64,000 nucleotides of DNA from Rhizobium subbaraonis (GTDB taxonomy: Bacteria; Pseudomonadota; Alphaproteobacteria; Rhizobiales; Rhizobiaceae): NCBI RefSeq assembly GCF_900220975.1, contig NZ_OBQD01000009.1, positions 186,001 through 250,000 of the forward strand. Direction: 5' to 3'. Position numbers and translations under genes: made by a program. Shown here piece by piece: positions 56,741 to 64,000 of the stretch (the stretch's first letter is position 1; the number at the start of each line of letters is the position of its first letter). Under the pieces are notes generated by a model that did not search any database, was not told the DNA's origin, and was given only the letters and a program-made list of their open reading frames with translations.

Positions 56741-57145
56741 ATGAGAGGGGCGAACACGAAGAAGACGGCGCGGGCGCGCAAGCTGCGACAGGTTGAGAAC
56801 GATGCCGCGGAACTGCTCTGGTCGGAGCTGCGCGGTCGGCGGCTGAATGGGTTCAAGTTCGTGCGGCAGATGCCGATAGGCCCGTACTTTGCCGATTTCG
56901 CCCGTCGGGAGAAGATGTTGGTTGTCGAGGTAGACGGAAGCCATCATGCAGATAACGTTTATGATGAGAAGCGGAACGATTTCATGAACACGAACGGCTG
57001 GTCTGTTGCCCGGTTCTGGAACACGGAAGTTCTGCGCGCGCTGAAATCTGTGCTGGAGATGATCGTCGCAATCTGTGACGGCCGCCTTGCCCAAAACATG
57101 CGGGCGGCCGACTTCACCTTTATGCCGGCGGCAGAAAGATCATGA
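56741..57145 (+). CDS. DUF559 (Vsr-like) endonuclease-fold protein
   Basis: A 134-residue DUF559 protein: ARKLRQVENDAAELLWSELRGRRLNGFKFVRQMPIGPYFADFARREKMLVVEVDGSHHADNVYDEKRNDFMNTNGWSVARFWNTEVL read across residues 10-100. The EVDG and the RNDF/Asp pattern are those of restriction-endonuclease-like folds related to Vsr. The N-terminus is basic. The start is ATG 56741 after GAGG. Its stop overlaps the next gene (ATGA), which couples them, yet it directly follows a dispersed repeat, so it may be a later insertion into the cluster. Enzyme activity is not shown for the family. Confidence 0.82.
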   Translation: MRGANTKKTARARKLRQVENDAAELLWSELRGRRLNGFKFVRQMPIGPYFADFARREKMLVVEVDGSHHADNVYDEKRNDFMNTNGWSVARFWNTEVLRALKSVLEMIVAICDGRLAQNMRAADFTFMPAAERS

Positions 57146-58443
57146 AACACCTCCTCGAAGCCGAGCTGATCTACGGGCGGCTGCTCGACGTGTCCGAGCC
57201 GCATCTGGTCGAGCGCTACAACAAGGCGCTGGAAGCTTTCGGGTTGCCGCGGACCAACCTCGCGCGCTTCAGCATCGACATGACCGGGTTTTCGCCCGAA
57301 ATCGCCGACGAGCTCGGCGACCGCGACTATCTCGATCCGAACCGGGTGAACCGCCGCTTCATCATTCTGACGCCCGATCAGGTGGAACTGCCGGTGGTGC
57401 ATACGAGCTTTTCCAATACCGCGGCGCTGATGCACGAATTCTTCAACGCCAACGCGCGCGCGATCAATGCCGTGACGATCCGGGATGCGCTCTACGGCGA
57501 GATCGAGGACAGCGTATCGGTCGTCCACGACATCGACGACCTGCTGGCGATCAACGAGGTGCGGTTCCGGGTGCTGTCGGCAGAGGATGTGCTCGGCAAG
57601 GCGGCGGAGCTTCGGACACTGGTCGACCGGCTGAAGACGGTGCCGAACGCGTGGGCGGACGACGCGATGCTGAACCGGATGGTGGAACTGTCGAAGAAGA
57701 CCGGCGACATCCGCCAGAACGCGCTCGTGCCCGACCAGCTCGTTTTTCGCCATGAAGCCTTCTGGGCCAATCATTTCGGCGGCGTCTACGTGTTTCTCGA
57801 CGGCAGGCAGACGACGGTGATCTGCGATCCGTCCGTGCCTGGCTTCCGTCGGTCGCGCCCCTGGCAGGTCAGCTACATCGCGCTCGACGATTATCCGCGC
57901 ATCTTTGAATTTCTGGCCTCGACGAAGCGGCTGGAACTGCCGCGGGCGTCCTGGGTGGAGGCTTCCGGGCTCTTGCAGCACCGGGCCGACATGGCCATCC
58001 TGAACCTGGTCAACAAGGCGGATCCGCGCGCGGACCTTGCCAAGGCGGACCGGATCTGGATCCAGACCTGGATGCACCGCAATGCGGCACTGATTGCCGA
58101 GGACGGCATCTATCCATTCCTGCAGGAGGCGATCCGCATCATTTCCGCCACCGGCGAGATCCGCATCAAGGACGTGGCGCCCTGGCCGCGCTTCCTGCTG
58201 GTGCGGGCAGCGCCCGCCCATCCGGACCAGTGGCTGGTTAACCGGCTGATTTCGCAGCTCACGCCGTTCGATTTCGTGTCCCGTTTCGTCTTCGACAAGC
58301 AGGGCTTCTACGAATCCTATGAAAAGCTCAGCGAAAGGTTTAGAGAATTCGTGGTTGAAACGCTGACGCGTACCTATCTTCAGAACAAGCCCGCCTTCCG
58401 GCAGAGGCTCTTCGGAATTCGAGAGGAAAAAGGCAATGCTTGA
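57142..58443 (+). CDS. Unknown protein of the AAA-ATPase cluster (DUF6638-like)
   Basis: A 433-residue soluble protein I recognise only as a family of uncharacterised alphaproteobacterial proteins, probably DUF6638. It starts LLEAELIYGRLLDVSEPHLVERYNKALEAFGL, has FSNTAALMHEFFNANARAI, DISPDQLVFRHEAFWANHFGG-type and PWQVSYIALDDYPRIFEFLAS segments, and ends with FRQRLFGIREEKGNA. There are no membrane helices. It overlaps the DUF559 stop by four bases and the next gene by eight (58436-58443), so it belongs to the same transcript. Confidence 0.6.
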   Translation: MKHLLEAELIYGRLLDVSEPHLVERYNKALEAFGLPRTNLARFSIDMTGFSPEIADELGDRDYLDPNRVNRRFIILTPDQVELPVVHTSFSNTAALMHEFFNANARAINAVTIRDALYGEIEDSVSVVHDIDDLLAINEVRFRVLSAEDVLGKAAELRTLVDRLKTVPNAWADDAMLNRMVELSKKTGDIRQNALVPDQLVFRHEAFWANHFGGVYVFLDGRQTTVICDPSVPGFRRSRPWQVSYIALDDYPRIFEFLASTKRLELPRASWVEASGLLQHRADMAILNLVNKADPRADLAKADRIWIQTWMHRNAALIAEDGIYPFLQEAIRIISATGEIRIKDVAPWPRFLLVRAAPAHPDQWLVNRLISQLTPFDFVSRFVFDKQGFYESYEKLSERFREFVVETLTRTYLQNKPAFRQRLFGIREEKGNA

Positions 58444-59602
58444 CCCGATCGTCGCGTTCTTCCAGCGCGTCTTTGCTGCCATTGGACGGGGCATCGGGCT
58501 CTTCATATCATGGCTTGTCTGGCCCTTCGTGGCGGCGGCGAACTGGTACCGGCAGCGCAGCTGGCTGATCAAGGGGCCGATCGGCATCGTGCTGCTCGGG
58601 CTTGTTGCCCTCTACGGCTATTTCATCTGGCAGACGCAGGTCTGGACCAACTTCAACATCGACTATGTCAACGCCTACAATTTCCCGGCGCGCAAGAACG
58701 ATGCCGGCCTGCCCGTGAAGAGCGCCGCCCAGTCTTCGGGCGCGACGACGGCGACCGGACAGACGGCGGGGCAGGCAGCTCCCGCAAATGCCTGCGAGCG
58801 CTCCGCGATCGTCGATGTCGCCGCCGACCTGATCGACTTCAACGTCGACCAGAATGCCTGGATCTCCTCGATGGTGCTCTACAAGCTCGGCCTGTTCGGC
58901 ATCGACTGGGACGACACGCCGTGGCTCGACAACAAGGCGTCGTTCCAGCGCGGTGTCAACCAGGCGGTTCGCCGTACGACGGTGGAGCTGGTGGATTCGC
59001 TTGGTCGCGTGCGCGGCACGTCCGGGGTCAACAACGACCTGCAGTCTGCACGTGGCAACATCCAGTTCGACGAGGAGACCTGGTACTTCAGCCTGAGCCC
59101 GTTCGGCCCGAGGACGCCGACCCCCAGCATCTACCGGGCGGCTGCGCGGGACCTGCAGAGGTTCAACGCCTCCCTGACCGCCTGCAATTCGACATTCGAT
59201 GCGCGGTCCGACAACCTCGTGGAATTCCTCGACCGCATCGCCAACGACATCGGCAACACCTCGGCGATCATCCGCGAGCGGTCCGAATTCCACAACGGCG
59301 GCTGGTTCGACGTGCGCGCGGACGACCGTTTCTGGTTCGCCTTCGGCCAGCTCTACGGCTACTACGGCATCCTGTCGGCCGCCGGGGCCGATTTCGACAG
59401 CGTCATCGCCCAGCGCGGCCTGACGCAGATCTGGAACGAAACGCTGAAGCAACTGCGCTCAGCGCTGAACATCCAGCCGGCCATCATCTCGAACGGCCGC
59501 GAGGACGGATGGATCATGCCGACGCATCTGGCGACCATGGGCTTCTACATCCTGCGCGTTCGCTCCAACCTGGTGGAGATGCGGGATATCCTCGCGCGCT
59601 GA
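58436..59602 (+). CDS. DUF2333-like membrane protein, last gene of the cluster
   Basis: A 388-residue inner-membrane protein. Two hydrophobic stretches near the N-terminus (GLFISWLVWPFVAAAN, about 20-37, and GPIGIVLLGLVALYGYFIW, about 47-65) put the rest in the periplasm or cytoplasm. The body shows RSAIVDVAADLIDFNVDQNAWISSMVLYKLGLFGIDWDDTPWLDNKASFQRGV, the DUF2333 pattern, and ends TMGFYILRVRSNLVEMRDIL. It overlaps the preceding gene by eight bases, which supports joint function. DUF2333 has no known activity. Confidence 0.75.
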   Translation: MLDPIVAFFQRVFAAIGRGIGLFISWLVWPFVAAANWYRQRSWLIKGPIGIVLLGLVALYGYFIWQTQVWTNFNIDYVNAYNFPARKNDAGLPVKSAAQSSGATTATGQTAGQAAPANACERSAIVDVAADLIDFNVDQNAWISSMVLYKLGLFGIDWDDTPWLDNKASFQRGVNQAVRRTTVELVDSLGRVRGTSGVNNDLQSARGNIQFDEETWYFSLSPFGPRTPTPSIYRAAARDLQRFNASLTACNSTFDARSDNLVEFLDRIANDIGNTSAIIRERSEFHNGGWFDVRADDRFWFAFGQLYGYYGILSAAGADFDSVIAQRGLTQIWNETLKQLRSALNIQPAIISNGREDGWIMPTHLATMGFYILRVRSNLVEMRDILAR

Positions 59603-59633
59603 GGGGCCACGGCCGATCTGTGCCGCCGCGGAA

Positions 59634-59658
59634 GGGAGGCTCTACCGGGCGGCCTCCC
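59634..59658 (+). terminator. Weak hairpin between the cluster and lrp
   Basis: A 7-base stem, GGGAGGC (59634-59640) with GCCTCCC (59652-59658), loop of 11, followed by GTCTTGTT. It lies between convergent genes and is the best candidate to end the cluster transcript. Confidence 0.45.
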
Positions 59659-59676
59659 GTCTTGTTGGCCTTAGCC

Positions 59677-60138
59677 TCAGACCGGTATCCAGCCGGTGCT
59701 CTTGACCTCTTCCATCACGGCGTAGGTGTGCGTCTCGCGCACGCCGGGCAGCGAAAGGAACACATCGGAGAGGAAGGTCCGGTAGGCTTCCATGCCGGCC
59801 ACCCGCGCCTTGACGAGATAGTCGAAGCCGCCGGCCACCATGTGGCATTCCATCACGTTGTCGCTCTGGCGGACGGCCTCGGCAAACGTGTCGAACACGT
59901 CGGGCGTCGTGCGATCGAGCTTGATCTGCACGAAGACGAGCAGGTTGCGGCCGAGGCGTTCCGGCGAGAGGATCGCCATGTAGCCGGTGATATAGCCGTC
60001 GCGGGTCAGGCGCTTGACGCGCTCGGCGGTTGCCGTCGGCGACAGGTTAACCTTCTCGGCGAGTTCGATATTGGACAACCGTCCCTCCTGCTGCAGCGCG
60101 CGGAGAATTTTGCGGTCAAGTCGATCGAGTTCCTTCAT
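59677..60138 (-). CDS. lrp: Lrp/AsnC-family transcriptional regulator
   Basis: A 153-residue leucine-responsive-type regulator. HTH at residues 10-50 (DRKILRALQQEGRLSNIELAEKVNLSPTATAERVKRL) and RAM effector/oligomerisation domain after residue 70 (FVQIKLDRTTPDVFDTFAEAV, VMECHMVAGGFDYLVKARV, PGVRETHTYAVMEEVKST). It is convergent with the DUF2333-like gene and divergent from fhs, with a 275-base gap. The symbol marks the family; the genes it regulates are unknown. Confidence 0.9.
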   Translation of the reverse strand: MKELDRLDRKILRALQQEGRLSNIELAEKVNLSPTATAERVKRLTRDGYITGYMAILSPERLGRNLLVFVQIKLDRTTPDVFDTFAEAVRQSDNVMECHMVAGGFDYLVKARVAGMEAYRTFLSDVFLSLPGVRETHTYAVMEEVKSTGWIPV

Positions 60139-60413
60139 GATTCCCTACCTATCTTGTCCTTGGTCGTCATATTCGGGGGGAAACTGCATGATTGCTGGTG
60201 ATCCTCTCTCCATATTTCGGGGACATCTGCAAGCGATTATCGCCGGATAGACGCAAATGTGAGCGGGATCGATGCAAAAGGCTGTGGCCTCGGGCGGCCT
60301 TTGCGGGTCTAAATATGGCGCCATGCGCGTCACGGTGGTCACAACCGCAAAGACAAGAACAGAGCAAGACGTGAGGCGCGATCGACGTCATTTCCATTCG
60401 AAGGGGAGGAAGA

Positions 60414-62099
60414 ATGGGCAATACCGGTTTCAAATCCGACATAGAGATCGCCAGGGCGGCCAGGAAATTGCCGATCCTCGAGATTGGCGCAAGCCTCGGC
60501 ATACCGGCCGAAGAGTTGCTACCCTATGGCCACGACAAGGCAAAGATCAGCGCGAACTTCATCGCCGCACAAAAAGGGAAAAAGGACGGACGGCTCATCC
60601 TCGTCACGGCCATCAATCCGACACCTGCAGGCGAGGGCAAGACGACAACCACGGTCGGCCTTGGCGACGGGCTGAACCGGATCGGCAAGAAGGCGATCGT
60701 CTGCATCCGCGAGGCGTCACTCGGTCCATGCTTCGGCGTCAAGGGCGGTGCCGCAGGTGGCGGCTATGCGCAGGTGGTGCCGATGGAGGACATCAATCTC
60801 CATTTCACCGGCGATTTCCATGCGATCACTTCGGCGCACAACCTGCTTGCCGCCCTGATCGACAACCACATCTACTGGGGTAACGAGCAGAATATCGACA
60901 TTCGCCGCATCGCCTGGCGCCGGGTCATGGATATGAACGACCGGGCGCTGCGCGATATCGTCTGCTCGCTCGGCGGCGTCGCGAACGGATTTCCCCGCGA
61001 GGCCGGCTTCGATATCACCGTCGCTTCGGAGGTCATGGCCATCCTCTGCCTGTCGGAGGATCTGGCAGACCTCGAAAAGCGGCTCGGCAACATCATCGTC
61101 GGGTATCGCCGCGACAAGAGCCCGGTCTTCGCCCGCGACATCAAGGCGGACGGGGCCATGGCGGTGCTGCTGAAGGATGCGATCCAGCCGAACCTGGTCC
61201 AGACGCTGGAGAACAATCCTGCCTTCGTCCACGGCGGTCCGTTCGCCAATATCGCGCATGGGTGCAACTCCGTGGTGGCGACCAAGACGGCGCTGAAGCT
61301 TGCCGACTACGTCGTCACCGAAGCCGGCTTCGGGGCGGATCTCGGCGCGGAGAAGTTCTTCGACATCAAGTGCCGCAAGGCCGGTCTGAAGCCCGATGCC
61401 GCCGTGATCGTCGCAACCGCGCGGGCGATGAAGATGAACGGCGGGGTGAAGAAGGACGCGCTCGGCGAGGAGAACATCGCAGCGGTGCGCAAGGGTTGCG
61501 CCAATCTCGGCCGTCATGTGCAGAACGTGAAGAAATTCGGCGTACCGGTGATCGTGGCGATCAACCATTTTTCGAGTGATACGGAAGGCGAGATCCAGGC
61601 GATCAAGGACTATGTCGCAACGCTCGGCGCGCAGGCCGTCCTGTGCCGGCACTGGGCGGAGGGATCGGCGGGCATCGAGGAACTGGCGCACAAGGTCGTG
61701 GCGCTTGCCGAATCCGGTCGATCGCAGTTCGCCCCGCTTTATCCCGACGACATGTCGCTGTTTCACAAGATCGAGACGATCGCCAAGGACATCTACCATG
61801 CAAGCGAGGTGATCGCGGACAAATCGGTGCGCGACCAGCTGCATGCCTGGGAGGCGCAGGGCTATGGCAATCTGCCGATCTGCATGGCCAAGACGCAGTA
61901 TTCGTTTTCGACCGATCCGAACCTGCGCGGCGCGCCGGAGGGGCATACTGTGCCGGTCCGCGAAGTGCGGCTTTCGGCCGGCGCCGGTTTCGTCGTCGTC
62001 ATCACCGGCGAGATCATGACCATGCCCGGCCTGCCGAAGGTGCCGTCCTCGGAAAGGATCTTCCTGAACGAGCAGGGGCAGATCGAAGGCCTGTTCTAG
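60414..62099 (+). CDS. fhs: Formate-tetrahydrofolate ligase
   Basis: Makes 10-formyl-THF from formate, THF and ATP, feeding one-carbon metabolism. The 561-residue length is typical. The P-loop is [18 protein letters not shown]; other landmarks are [85 protein letters not shown] and the C-terminal [21 protein letters not shown] 60414 is preceded by AAGGGGAGGAAGA. It is alone; no folD or formate dehydrogenase is next to it. Confidence 0.97.
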   Translation: MGNTGFKSDIEIARAARKLPILEIGASLGIPAEELLPYGHDKAKISANFIAAQKGKKDGRLILVTAINPTPAGEGKTTTTVGLGDGLNRIGKKAIVCIREASLGPCFGVKGGAAGGGYAQVVPMEDINLHFTGDFHAITSAHNLLAALIDNHIYWGNEQNIDIRRIAWRRVMDMNDRALRDIVCSLGGVANGFPREAGFDITVASEVMAILCLSEDLADLEKRLGNIIVGYRRDKSPVFARDIKADGAMAVLLKDAIQPNLVQTLENNPAFVHGGPFANIAHGCNSVVATKTALKLADYVVTEAGFGADLGAEKFFDIKCRKAGLKPDAAVIVATARAMKMNGGVKKDALGEENIAAVRKGCANLGRHVQNVKKFGVPVIVAINHFSSDTEGEIQAIKDYVATLGAQAVLCRHWAEGSAGIEELAHKVVALAESGRSQFAPLYPDDMSLFHKIETIAKDIYHASEVIADKSVRDQLHAWEAQGYGNLPICMAKTQYSFSTDPNLRGAPEGHTVPVREVRLSAGAGFVVVITGEIMTMPGLPKVPSSERIFLNEQGQIEGLF

Positions 62100-62205
62100 A
62101 GCCTCCTCCTGCAGGACGCTGATCCGCGTCGGGCGGGGCGAATGCCGCCGCCGAGTCGCCCGACCTGGTCGGGCAGTCGGCGTTGAAGTCCTTTCGAGCA
62201 AAGGG

Positions 62206-62265
62206 GTTTCCTTCGCGCCAAGGACACGGCGCGGCTGGACACCGGCTCGGCGGCCGGTGTGATGG
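62206..62265. repeat. Dispersed palindromic repeat, type 2, copy 2 (partial)
   Basis: CCTTCGCGCCAAGGACACGG then CGCGGCTGGACACCGGCTCG and GCGGCCGGTGTGATG, about 80 per cent matching the core of the copy at 15493-15592. The left arm seen there is not conserved. It lies in the 283-base gap after fhs, which holds no gene. Confidence 0.7.
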
Positions 62266-62330
62266 GGCTCGCTTGCGGGGCAGGCGTCCCGTGCGGTTGA
62301 GCAAACTGGCGGGAAGCACCTGCATGCAGA

Positions 62331-62353
62331 ACGCCGCGGCGGGGCCGCGGCGT
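62331..62353 (-). terminator. Hairpin after the TonB-dependent receptor gene
   Basis: A perfect 10-base stem, ACGCCGCGGC (62331-62340) with GCCGCGGCGT (62344-62353), and a 3-base loop. It is 30 bases beyond the receptor stop. On the minus strand only TTCTG follows, so the T-run is poor. Confidence 0.45.
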
Positions 62354-62382
62354 CCATACTTCGATCCTTTTATCGCGAAAGC

Positions 62383-64000
62383 TCAGAAGGTCTTGGTGAG
62401 CGACACGCGGAAAGTGCGGCCGGCCTCGCTGTAGAAGTCGCGCGCCTCCTGTGTCGTGCCATCCGGCACGTCGATCGCGTTCCAGTACTTCTTGTCGAAG
62501 ATGTTGAAGATACCAGCCTGGACGCGCAGGCCCTCGACCTGCTTGGGCTGCCACCAGGCCGTCATGTCGACGACGCCGTAGCCCGGCGCCTTGAAGCCGC
62601 CATCGCTGACCTTGTCGCGCGCCGCTGCCGTCGTCAGCGAGACGTCGGAGCCCCAGTCTTCGGTCGCATAGCCGAGGCCGATGATGGCGCGCAGCGGCGC
62701 CACCGAGTTCAGATACTGGTCGGTGTCGGTATCCTTGCCGTGCGACCAGGCCACCGAACCCCATGTGCGCCATTCGTCCGTGAAGCGCCATTCGCCGGCG
62801 AACTCCACGCCGTAGATGCGGACGCGATCCAGGTTATCGTAACCGAGGATGCCGCCTATCGGATATTCGCCGCCGGGCGGCGCGAGCTGCACCTGATCGA
62901 TGAAGTTGCGATAGTAGTTGTTGAAGACCGTGGCCGACACCGTATAGGCGTCGGATGCGTAGTTCGTGCCGATCTCGAAGCCGTTGCTCGTCTCGCTCTT
63001 CAGGTCCGGGTTGCCGATGCGGGCATAGGAGCCGGGGGCACCATAGTTCTGATAGAGCTCGGTCGCGCTCGGAGCGCGGAAGCCCTGCGCCCACTGTGCG
63101 AAGAATTCGAGCTCGGACGTCGCTTGCCAGGCGGCACGCAGCTTCGGCGAGAAGCGGGAATCGCTCGTGCCGTCGAGATAGGCGGCGTCGAAGTTCGGGC
63201 TGCGCTCGTATTCCGCGGTGGATTTCGGAGAGTGGCGGTACCAGTCGAAGCGCAGGCCGGGCGTGATCGTCAGGCGGTTGTCGACCAGCTTGATGTCATC
63301 CTCGACATAGGCGCCGAAGAAGACGCTGTCGACGTCGGGCATGTCGGAGGCATTGGTGTGCAGCATGCGGCAGGACTGCGGGCCGAACGGCTGCGGCACC
63401 GTCAGCCAGTCGACATCCGGGCAATTGTCGCGGCCGGACGAATACTGGTGCGTCTTCTGGCCGTAAAGTTCCGCGCCGAAGCGGAAGCCGTGTTCGATGC
63501 CGCCGAGCTGTACCGCCTTGGCCGCATCGCCGTTGATGCCGTAGCTGGTCTGCTCCAGCATGTTGTCACGGGCATATTCGCCCGTCGGGTACCCGTAGTA
63601 GAACGGATCGGTGGGAATGATGGTCGAGCGGCTGTCGGGCAGGCGGAAACCGTTTGTGCGGTTGTTCAGCCGCTGCCTTTGCCAGTAGGCGACGACGCTC
63701 GCCTGGTCGAGCCAGTCGGTTCCGTCGGGCGAAATGAAGTCGTAGGAGGCGGAGACGCGCTTGCGGTCGATCTCCTCGCCGGATTTCAGCGAGCCGGGCT
63801 CGTAGCTTGAGGTCGTGCCGCGCATGTTGTCGATATCTTCGTCACGGTTGAAGATTTCGCCAGTCAGGCCGAAGCGGTGGCCGCCATCGATATACTGATG
63901 GATCTTGGCCAGCATGTTGCGCTGGTCGAAGTCCATCGGATTGGCTTCGGTGCGGGTGGTGCCGTAGCCGCCGACGTCGCCGCGGTTGTCGGTCTCGTGT
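62383..64000 (-). CDS. TonB-dependent receptor, haem/haemoglobin type, N-terminus beyond window
   Basis: The C-terminal 538 residues of an outer-membrane beta-barrel receptor. Alternating strands run throughout, with GFRAPSATELYQNYGAPGSYARIGNPDLKSETSNGFEIGTNY (the RAPS/ELY and NPDL blocks of haem and siderophore receptors), YGVEFAGEWRFTDEW, IFNIFDKKYWNAIDVPDG and the C-terminal RTFRVSLTKTF ending in Phe. The general layout matches the TonB-hemlactrns (haemoglobin/transferrin/lactoferrin) group. The TonB box, plug domain and signal peptide lie beyond position 64000. ATG 63936 is internal, not the start. The ligand (haem or ferric siderophore) is not settled. Confidence 0.85.
   Translation of the reverse strand, partial: HETDNRGDVGGYGTTRTEANPMDFDQRNMLAKIHQYIDGGHRFGLTGEIFNRDEDIDNMRGTTSSYEPGSLKSGEEIDRKRVSASYDFISPDGTDWLDQASVVAYWQRQRLNNRTNGFRLPDSRSTIIPTDPFYYGYPTGEYARDNMLEQTSYGINGDAAKAVQLGGIEHGFRFGAELYGQKTHQYSSGRDNCPDVDWLTVPQPFGPQSCRMLHTNASDMPDVDSVFFGAYVEDDIKLVDNRLTITPGLRFDWYRHSPKSTAEYERSPNFDAAYLDGTSDSRFSPKLRAAWQATSELEFFAQWAQGFRAPSATELYQNYGAPGSYARIGNPDLKSETSNGFEIGTNYASDAYTVSATVFNNYYRNFIDQVQLAPPGGEYPIGGILGYDNLDRVRIYGVEFAGEWRFTDEWRTWGSVAWSHGKDTDTDQYLNSVAPLRAIIGLGYATEDWGSDVSLTTAAARDKVSDGGFKAPGYGVVDMTAWWQPKQVEGLRVQAGIFNIFDKKYWNAIDVPDGTTQEARDFYSEAGRTFRVSLTKTF

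Overview
The window reads as a chromosomal segment of a high-G+C alphaproteobacterium of the Rhizobiaceae, of Sinorhizobium/Ensifer, Rhizobium or Shinella type. Supporting signs are the bdhA-xdhA-xdhB gene order, a BacA/SbmA peptide transporter, a NolR-like ArsR repressor, a choXWV choline transporter, many TTG/GTG starts and ATGA overlaps, and short palindromic intergenic repeats of the kind described in rhizobia. I saw no rRNA, tRNA, CRISPR array, transposase or prophage. Two genes are cut by the window edges: a DEAD-box helicase at the left and a TonB-dependent receptor at the right.

Layout. 1-10 kb: helicase, host-attachment-type protein, cytochrome c, MttB-family methyltransferase, a five-PAS hybrid histidine kinase, and a divergent pair that looks like a split MnmC (tRNA wobble-uridine modification). 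10.4-22.4 kb: a purine-degradation block. xdhAB oxidises (hypo)xanthine to urate, guaD supplies xanthine, puuD oxidises urate, uraH and uraD carry the product to allantoin, puuE opens allantoin and allA cleaves ureidoglycolate. A LysR regulator lies in the middle and bdhA heads the xdh operon. No xdhC and no allantoate-hydrolysing gene is present. 22.6-31.3 kb: glpK, a cysteine-cluster protein, an ECF42-type sigma factor with its DGPF/YCII partner and an SRPBCC protein, a glycosyltransferase, a luciferase-like monooxygenase, map and an MFS carrier.

31.4-47.5 kb: bacA, a secreted deacetylase, NnrU, a YfgM-like protein with der, sugar-acid genes (kdgK and an Ldh-type dehydrogenase), an alpha-glucosidase, a small toxin-antitoxin pair, adenine deaminase, an aldose epimerase, a DCC protein, an omega-aminotransferase, a NolR-like repressor and a HugZ-type protein. 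47.7-50.8 kb: choXWV, with one hairpin terminator after the operon and another between choX and choW. 51-52 kb: tdk and a cytochrome c.

52.2-59.6 kb holds the least understood part: six co-directional genes encoding a coiled-coil protein, an unknown, an AAA+ ATPase with an unusual Walker B, a DUF559 nuclease-like protein, another unknown and a DUF2333-like membrane protein, with two palindromic repeats between them. I regard it as the best candidate for an undescribed multi-protein system, though it may be a conserved house-keeping complex of the order. The window ends with lrp, fhs (one-carbon metabolism) and a haem-type TonB-dependent receptor.
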